Assembly (NCBI GenBank): GCA_051453625.1
Contig: JBOZIK010000001.1
Location: forward strand, 269,918,452 to 269,943,933
Direction of reading: 5' to 3'
Source of the DNA: Welwitschia mirabilis
Lineage: Eukaryota; Gnetophyta; Gnetopsida; Welwitschiales
DNA: 25,482 nucleotides
Shown here: in pieces, positions 18,991 through 25,482 of the stretch
Layout: each line of letters opens with the position of its first letter
Position numbering within the stretch: position 1 is the first letter of the stretch
The notes under the pieces: model-generated
Databases searched by the model: none
The model's input: only the letters and a program-made list of their open reading frames with translations
What the model was told of the DNA's origin: nothing
Position numbers and translations under genes: made by a program

Positions 18991-21107
18991 TAGGAAAATC
19001 CTAGTTTCTATGAAAAAAACTGTAATTTTATAGGCCATCATCCACTGCATGTCACTTGGATAACAAAGGGGACAACAAGGCATTATTTTTGGAATGAAAA
19101 TCAAAAAAATGTGAAAGAAACAATTTATGATTCTACTGTGAAAATGCATTGTTACTATAGACAAATACCTAAATTAAAATCTAAACTACTTATCTGAGAA
19201 ACAACAATCCTCAAACTTCTTGAGGCTTTCTCTAATAATGGTGCAAAAATGTGATGGTGTGTATTTGTACAGCTATTACATCCTTAAACAATCCTAAAAA
19301 TCACAAATATTTTACAAAATACACATACTAGTATAGGTAGGAATTCACTCAAATGTTGTAATCTGTCGAAGATGCTGAGGAAGAAGAAGGAGAATTGATT
19401 TCAAATAAAATATTTTTGTATTTTCTTTAAATAGAATAAAATAAAAAACAATGTAAGCAATAATGCAAGATGCAAATGCTTTAATGAAAACTACTCTAAA
19501 TGAAATCTCTATTTGATTACCAAATCCTTCTATCACAAAGATTAACCCTGTATAACTTAGATAAATAAAGAAAAACTATTAATAGACCCTAATCAACCTA
19601 AGCTATTAGTTATATCGAACAAAAAATGGAAAACATGTAATGTTAATCTATGAAATGGAAAATTTAAATGTAATGTAACTACTCTAATAGTTTCCACCTT
19701 AATAAAAGTTGCCCTCATGATTGCTATTGAGTATGAAGTTGTTACTAATCATATTCAACATGAACCATAAGGGAGATGCACATAAGAAAATAAAGAAAAG
19801 AAAGTTTTGATTAATATTCAAACTAATCATTTGTATTACAAGTAGTAGCATCTCAATGAAGGAGACATAACCCAACACCAGGAAAAACTTCTCTTAGGAA
19901 GATAGATTGACTGATCAAGGACAAGGAGGTTTTTATTACAACAATATTCTAAAAACAAAAAACCTAACAAACATGATAAAACCCTAATAGATATGCAAGA
20001 GGATGCATAACACTTTGCAGAAGTTAGGTATAGCTTAATGCATTAGTTATTTTTAGGTGTTGTCCTACTAGTTTTTTAGATGATATAGGAGATGATGCCA
20101 TATCATACAATAATCATATGAGCTACCAGTTTGGTCTAGTAAGTATCTTAGTTAGCATACTTTCTTCTATTATCCATACTATAGTTTAGACAATATGTGG
20201 ATGATGGGATTCTTAAAGTTATTTCTTATATCAGATTAGCCTCTTTGATTATAGAATTTCTACTTCATATAGGAAGTATTGTGATTTGCCTAAAATGCTA
20301 CCAAATGTAATAAAGATTGCATGTTTCTGTGATATTTGCCTTAGTTATTCATTATTATCAAAACTCAACATAAACCAATTTAATGTCTTATGAAATTAGT
20401 GAAAATACCCTATCAAATACATATAGCTTGGCATCATAACATACATTAATTAAACACATGTGGTTCAATCAAGATAGTAACTTGACTAGACTATAATTAT
20501 AATGGTTCCATTATAACCCATTTAATTTAGACCTTTTATTAAGCAGTTTAGAAAAAAATTATAAAATATTATTAATCATAATTCAAAACCATCTTTTTCT
20601 TTTGTGTGTTTATTTTAGAGCTTCTTTCTTCTGTGGCTTGCAATTATAAACCTTTGAAAGAATGATGCCAAAGAGTATTTAGTCCAAAAGCCTCTCCACC
20701 TGGATACTTATTTTCTCATGACTCATTTTGCTTTAGAATTATTTTCAAAGATGCATAGATGGGTTGAAGGTAGTTATGAAATTGAATTTTCTTAGCCTTC
20801 TTCAAAGTGTGAACCTTTTGTCACATCCATTATAGGGTTCAATAATGTAAGAAAGTTTGAGACTCTCTAAGAGTTCCACCATACTATTATGAGTAGAGGT
20901 CTCTACACCTTAGTTTTTCATTAATTTTTGAATTGCTATTATGATTTATGAACCTAAGTATTTTAACATAACTTATATCATAAATATAAAAATATTATTT
21001 CCTTTCCCTTTAAAGCAATTATATCATTTGATGTTGGGACAGTATATCATCTCCTTAATATTCCTCTAGTGTCTAGCCCAAAAATCATGGAGGAGTAAAA
21101 TAAAAAT
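18991..21107. other. AT-rich region without identifiable gene or repeat
   Basis: Between the 3' LTR and LTR copy C. It contains scattered short frames on both strands (18952-19164 minus, which overlaps the LTR end, and 19345-19536 minus) with hydrophobic or low-complexity translations and no recognisable motif. An (AT)-rich run and poly-A stretches occur, with no clear tandem array, RNA gene or element terminus. It may be the older host sequence into which the elements inserted, or a decayed element. Confidence 0.5.
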
Positions 21108-22664
21108 TGATAGGATCAAGAACCATAGAGGAGGAATGAATAGGTTCTTTAAAACATTAACTAAATAAACTCACGTTATATCAAAATCTTGCTCAAAATA
21201 AATTGCTAATAAATTCATGCATGCAAAGAAAGACTAAAAGTATTCAAAGTAATAAAACTAACAAAAAGGATAAAATATTGAATAGATGCATGCAAGATTT
21301 TATATTGGTCCGAAAAATCCCCTACTCCACTCTTTATGATTAGCTTATCACCAAGTCTGATCCAGATTTTTATTACTCTTCTAGGTATTGTAGGTTCACC
21401 TGTAACCTTTACAAATGGACTTTTTCATGCTAAGTCTCAACCTTTTCAATGGACTTTTGTAGGATAAGTCTCAACCTTTAAACAAACTTTTACAGGCTAA
21501 GTCTCAACCTTTCATAATGTAAGATAGTGATGAAATAATGCCAAGATGCACAGATATCACTCATTCTTTAGTACAATGGTTTTGATGGAGCTCTTCTCTT
21601 ATAAATAATACAATAAATGAAGCAATAGATCTAATCCTAAATGCACAGATACAATAAATAATAGATCGTCCTTAGTCAAGAGTACAATGCCAAGATGCTA
21701 TAGTAAATATCACAATGTTCAGTTCTTTGATCAAGAGTCAAAAAGTCTTTTTAGTTATCTCTCTCTTAGCTGATTATATTGAAAGTCTTTTAGGGTTTTT
21801 TACAATTGAAAATGTTCTTCCAAAAGTTATAAACGACTAGAAAATGGATATCTAATGAATACATAATGGATAGAAAATTTTAGTTCTATTCTAGCCAGTC
21901 GACCCCTCAAAATTCTGGTCGACCCCTTTTGATGCCATGACTTACATAAGTTACCCAAGTGAAGTTTTCATTCTCCCTAATTTCTTATGGTTTCATGTCT
22001 AGTCGACTCCTTAGGGTTCATTTGACTCCAATCCGTTCGCCTGAAATTTTATCTAGTCACCCACTAGTCCTGATAAAAGATCATTCCAGTTTCCTGCATC
22101 AAGTTCGGTTAACCCCTTCATGTGTCCAATCAACCTCATGATGATTAGCTCAAGGATATTATCTGCAAAGTGCTTAAGTCTAGTTGACCCCTTCAAAGGT
22201 CTGATTGACCCTTGCCAATTGGTTCAGGAATACTGTTCTCAGGTCCATAGATCCAATCAACCCCATCATAGGTCTAGTGGACCCCTTAACATTCAATTCA
22301 GGAATACTATTCTCAGGTCCACAAATCTGGTCGACCCCATCAAAGGTCTAGTCGATCCCTTATCATTCAATTTAGGGATATTGTCTTTCAAGATCATAAG
22401 TCCAGTTGACCCCTCAAAAATCCGGTTAACCCTATAAATTTAGTTTAATTCTGAGAGTATGCTCTAGGTGTAATCAACCCCTTGAAAGTTTGATCGACCC
22501 ATCAAGAGGGTAAGTAAACTTAACAGATTTCTAGTGATTAGATTTTGACATTCATGGCTTTAGCATCTAACCTGCAAGTGGTTAATATTTTCTACACAAG
22601 ATACATAAAATTTGCTACACAGAAAAAATTAGTTTGACATTAATTGACAAAACATAATCTAATA
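21108..22664 (-). mobile_element. LTR copy C (minus strand), 3' LTR of the right-hand element
   Basis: The reverse complement starts TATTAGATTATG at 22664 and ends gatcctatca at 21108, matching LTR B at both ends. It is longer than B (1,557 against 1,311 bp), mainly through more tandem units. It contains three 'ggttgagacttagcc' units (21425-21515) and the conserved 'ggagaagctaatcataaagag'-like block near 21330. A purine tract lies immediately upstream in its own orientation (22665-22676), which identifies it as a 3' LTR. The ORFs at 21959-22437 are frames through the tandem units, not genes. Confidence 0.75.
21898..22510 (-). repeat. ~74-bp tandem array with GTCGACC cores in LTR C
   Basis: On the plus strand the phrase '(t)tcaggaatactnttctcagg' and its variants start at about 22149, 22223, 22297 and 22372, a period of 74-75 bp. 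Each unit carries two cores of the type gtcgacccc or gttgacccc. More diverged cores extend left to about 21898 and right to about 22500. It is the best-preserved example of the array in the window. Confidence 0.75.
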
Positions 22665-22849
22665 ATCTCCTCCTTTGACATTGATGGCAAACAATACTTA
22701 GTTGTAAACATATTTAAAACTAATAAAACTCCTCCTTATAGAATGCTTATCATTCTTTGCAAAATAGTAAGCCTTTTTAAACTAATTAAAAGCATTTTGA
22801 TAAGTCTAATTTTGTACTAAAATAAAACAATTTAAGATGCACAGTTGGA
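22394..22849. repeat. 456-bp direct duplication, copy 1 (LTR start + polypurine tract + internal)
   Basis: Aligns with 22951-23406 at a constant offset of 557, with no net indel. I count about 19 differences by eye (about 4%), many of them C/T or A/G. The copy spans the LTR start (22664), the polypurine tract and 173 bases of internal sequence, then runs into the gap. Confidence 0.85.
22665..22676 (-). promoter_or_regulatory. Polypurine tract next to LTR C
   Basis: On the minus strand AAAGGAGGAGAT ends directly at the LTR start, in the phrase 'atgtcaaaggaggagattat'. A 'gatgtcaaagggggagatt'-type tract is typical of Ty1/Copia, in particular Sirevirus-like, elements. Confidence 0.7.
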
Positions 22850-22850
22850 G

Positions 22851-22950
22851 NNNNNNNNNNNNNNNNNNNNNNNNNNNNNNNNNNNNNNNNNNNNNNNNNN
22901 NNNNNNNNNNNNNNNNNNNNNNNNNNNNNNNNNNNNNNNNNNNNNNNNNN
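22851..22950. other. Assembly gap, 100 N, between duplicated segments
   Basis: Exactly 100 N, so probably of unknown true size. The sequence before it and the sequence after it are copies of each other. Confidence 0.95.
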
Positions 22951-23406
22951 TCACAAGTCCAGTTGACCCTTCAAAAATCCGGTTGACCCTCTAAATTTAG
23001 TTTAATTCTGAGAGTATGCTCTAGGTGTAATCAATCCCTTGAAAGTCTGATCAATCTATCAAGAGGGTAAGTAAACTTGATATATTTCTAGTGATTAGAT
23101 TTTGACATTCATGGCTTTAGCATTTAACCTGCAAGTGGTTAACATTTTCTACACAAGATACATAAAATTTGCTACACAGAAAAAATTAGTTTGACATTAA
23201 TTGACAAAAGATAATCTAATAATCTCCTCCTTTGACATTGATGGCAAACAATACTTAGTTGTAAACATATTTAAAACTAAGAAAACTCCTCCATATAGAA
23301 TGCTTATCATTCTTTGCAAAATATTAAGCCTTTTTAAAATAATTAAAAGCATTTTGATAAGTCTAATTTTGTACTAAAATAAAACAATTTAAGATGCACA
23401 GTTGGA
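22951..23406. repeat. 456-bp direct duplication, copy 2
   Basis: The LTR part is 22951-23221, a second polypurine tract (AAAGGAGGAGAT on the minus strand) is at 23222-23233, and internal sequence follows to 23406. Beyond 23406 the sequence continues into the rest of the element, while copy 1 is interrupted by the gap one base later. Confidence 0.85.
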
Positions 23407-23745
23407 TGGTTAAAAAGAATGATAAAATGTTTTTGAATAATAACATTTATTAAAAACATGTTTGATCATAAAATATTTAACATTTTGATCATTGACAATT
23501 TTAGAGTTCATTTCTAATATACGATAATGGCATTTGAATCTTTAATATTCAGAACATTAGACAATTGAAGTTCATATAAAAATGTGATTTACACTTAAAA
23601 AAATTTGAGACATAGGTTTGACATAAATTTAAGAGCATAAAATAAGTGCATTTTGATTTTATTAAACATAAGCATTATAAAATAAAATTACTCATTAGGA
23701 TCATACTACATCTGAAGGCATAAGCAACAATTAACAAACAACTAA
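23407..23745. other. AT-rich internal sequence of the right-hand element
   Basis: Lies between two polypurine-like tracts of the minus-strand element. No coding signal was found in any frame. It probably corresponds to the 3' untranslated region. Confidence 0.4.
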
Positions 23746-23758
23746 TTCTCCCCCTTTT
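23746..23758 (-). promoter_or_regulatory. Additional polypurine-like tract
   Basis: On the minus strand AAAAGGGGGAGAA within 'gatgtcaaaagggggagaat', about 60 bases after the stop of the upstream ORF. It is a closer match to the canonical Copia polypurine tract than the one beside the LTR. Multiple polypurine tracts before the 3' LTR have been described for Sireviruses. Confidence 0.6.
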
Positions 23759-23820
23759 GACATCAATAACAAAGGAGAGAATAAAAGCAAATAGCTAAAA
23801 ACATAATTAAATGATAAATT

Positions 23821-24833
23821 CTAATCAAATTCCTCCTCTTCTTCTTCTTCATATCCTCTCGTGCATGCTAAGCTAGTGGTCTCTGTTGAACTATCAGTAA
23901 TATCATACCCAGCTGCTATAAGTGCTTCCTTCATATGTTTGGTATAAGAAATAATCCATCTCAGCTATGAAAGAGTCAAACTTAGGAGAGGCTTACTTTA
24001 GTGAGGGTGATTTTAAGGACTTCTTTGAAGGAGCAAATATGTGCATGCAGGATAGCATTACATGCCTAATAAGTGCTATGGGTTGAAGGGTTTTAAGCTT
24101 AGGATGAAAAGGTACATGAAAATGATAATACAAATTTGTGAAAGCACAGAGTAGGGTAAGGCCCTAGTTCTGTGGTACTTAAACTGAGAGACCATATTCT
24201 TCAGTATGATGGTAGGAGCATCAATGAAATGCTCAGTCCCTATGAGATACATTAGATATGCTCTATAGCTAGAGGCCTTATCACAATGCCCTACTAATGG
24301 CAAAAAATTATAAGTAAAAATCGAATGAAGAAAACAATATTTGGGTGTAAGAAATGAAATTAAAATGGTGTGTTTCCAAGTGTGAGTTTTACCATAAATC
24401 TCTTTTGTCATTGCTCACTTATCTTTCATAGTATCATAAAAAGTCCAAAACTCTTTATAGTTATCTCTAAGAAGATTAGTAAGATTAGAGATGAGATTTG
24501 CAATAACCCTTAGCCGCTTTTCTAAACTAAGGGTTTCAATAGTTCCTGAATCATGATCAGAAGTTACATTACAATAAAACATACCAGTAAGAAAAGGATA
24601 AGGAAAATCAGAAACATCAAGGAAATAGTCAAAATCCTAATTCTTAAGAGTTAAATCATCTTCTTGATCTCTCTAAGATCTGAGATTGCCATAGCCCATT
24701 CTTGACAAACAGGCTTCTTTTTGAACTTCTCTGAAAACTTCTCAATATATTCCTCAAACATTCCTTAGTAGAAGATAGTAGGACCTCTTGCTAGAGTTTC
24801 TTTAAATCTCTTCCTTGAAGAACTTTTAATCAT
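23821..24833 (-). pseudogene. Broken ORF like plant 'transposon protein' (PF20167-like)
   Basis: Minus strand, ATG at 24833 to TAG at 23821, about 337 codons if unbroken. It opens 'MIKSSSRKRFKETLARG' and continues 'GMFEEYIEKFSEKF', with one internal stop, a frame change near 24645, and a TGA (24415-24417) probably from TGG. The longest open part (24411-24076) holds 'LTPKYCFLHSIFTYNFLP', 'IDAPTIILKNMV' and 'RALPYSVLS', matching the 'LHHILtrnllPrgGh...nlp..ml.HM...lPYG.LLtrif' pattern of PF20167-type proteins. A further frame change leads to 'KFDSFIAEMDYFLYQTYEG', and the end is acidic (GYEEEEEEEFD). Its place just before the polypurine tract is where Sireviruses may carry an extra, envelope-like ORF. 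Function is unknown. Confidence 0.6.
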
Positions 24834-25482
24834 TTCTTCCTTTTCTCAAGAGCTTAAAAGTAAAAAAAAAAGGAAAAGATTACTAGATTTAAGAGAAAAA
24901 CTCTGGATCTAGAATAAAAGCTCTAGATCTGAGAGAAGTAGGGATAGAACACAATGAAAACAAATCAGATGCCTCTTTCTTTTATAGAGATGGTGAAATA
25001 AGGTAATTTAAAGAATGAAATTAGGTCCACTGATAGTACTTCCACACTATGATCTATTAGGTTTGGTCAACTAGTCGAAAATCTAGTGGAGATGTAAGTC
25101 TATAGTACAGGAAGAGGTTCGAGCAAATGGGCTTTTAAGCTGGTTGACTAACCACATCCAGTTAACCAAATCATGGATCTAGTCAACTACCCTGTAATCA
25201 GTTAGAGGATGACAAGTTAACCCATAGTTCATATTTGTGATTGATAAGAAAGTTGTAGACATGGGGTTTCACATCAAAATTTTCAAGAAAATGTTTAGTT
25301 CTAATGAAATTTAAGCCAATGTTTCCATTTTCAATGTTGTAGTTCATATGATTTAATTAATTGTAATACAAATTCACACGAGTGTCTATTCTATGAACAT
25401 TATCTACTTAATTTGCTATAAGGATAACAACATTCGATTTCTCATGCACAATTTCACACTTTAATTATTAATTCTTAATAAG
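24834..25482. other. Upstream part of the right-hand element, no identifiable gene
   Basis: AT-rich. It contains a repeated phrase 'tctggatctagaataaaagctctagatctgaga' at 24902-24935, poly-A at 24859-24870, and several gtcaact/gttgact/gttaacc cores at 25065-25225 reminiscent of the decayed LTR units. No pol sequence was recognised before the window ends. Confidence 0.4.

Noticed and set aside
19345-19536. Minus-strand 63-codon ORF as a possible small host gene
   Set aside because: The translation is hydrophobic and lysine-rich with no motif, of a length expected by chance in AT-rich DNA. There is no supporting promoter or splice structure visible.
21959-22437. Two overlapping plus-strand ORFs (60 and 105 codons) with repeated 'VDP' phrases
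   Set aside because: The repeated peptide is a direct translation of the ~74-bp GTCGACCCC units on the antisense strand of LTR C. Nothing indicates a protein.

Overview
The window reads as repeat-dense, gap-containing draft sequence from a flowering-plant nuclear genome. The base composition is AT-rich, there is no intact long ORF and no prokaryotic gene signal, and nearly everything that can be identified is decayed retroelement sequence. I found no host gene, tRNA or rRNA, and the species cannot be named from this sequence. Almost every short ORF in the window lies inside an LTR or a tandem repeat.

Layout from left to right. Bases 1-956 are a long terminal repeat (LTR copy A, plus strand) that runs off the left edge and into a 100-N gap. 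From 1057 to about 3100 is AT-rich sequence with weak minus-strand coding remnants, partly like plant 'transposon protein' ORFs. From about 3100 to 7149 is a plant L1-type LINE: a short repeated 5' region, ORF1 (DUF4283 plus CCHC knuckle) and ORF2 (endonuclease plus reverse transcriptase), all heavily mutated. LTR copy B (7150-8460) abuts the LINE directly. From 8461 to 18990 is a second LTR element of Ty3/Gypsy type with very long LTRs: a 5' LTR missing its first ~278 bp, a tRNA-iMet primer-binding site, a 2.66-kb internal region with only a gag scrap, a polypurine tract and a ~4.1-kb 3' LTR. This is a LARD-like architecture. Bases 18991-21107 hold nothing I can identify. From 21108 to the end is a minus-strand relative of the A/B element: its 3' LTR (copy C), polypurine tracts, a duplicated LTR/internal junction on either side of a 100-N gap, and a broken ORF like the plant 'transposon protein' family (PF20167-like).

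Four observations stand out. (1) In the Gypsy-like element the 3' LTR keeps a CpG-rich block (about 23 CpG) whose 5' LTR counterpart has about one. (2) The LTR 3' end contains repeated primer-binding-site-like motifs before the real one. (3) Most LINE stop codons lie where relatives have tryptophan, which is G-to-A decay. (4) Two assembly gaps sit in suspicious contexts. None of this is a convincing new functional system. The window is best read as a nested retroelement cluster that is a good record of mutation and rearrangement.
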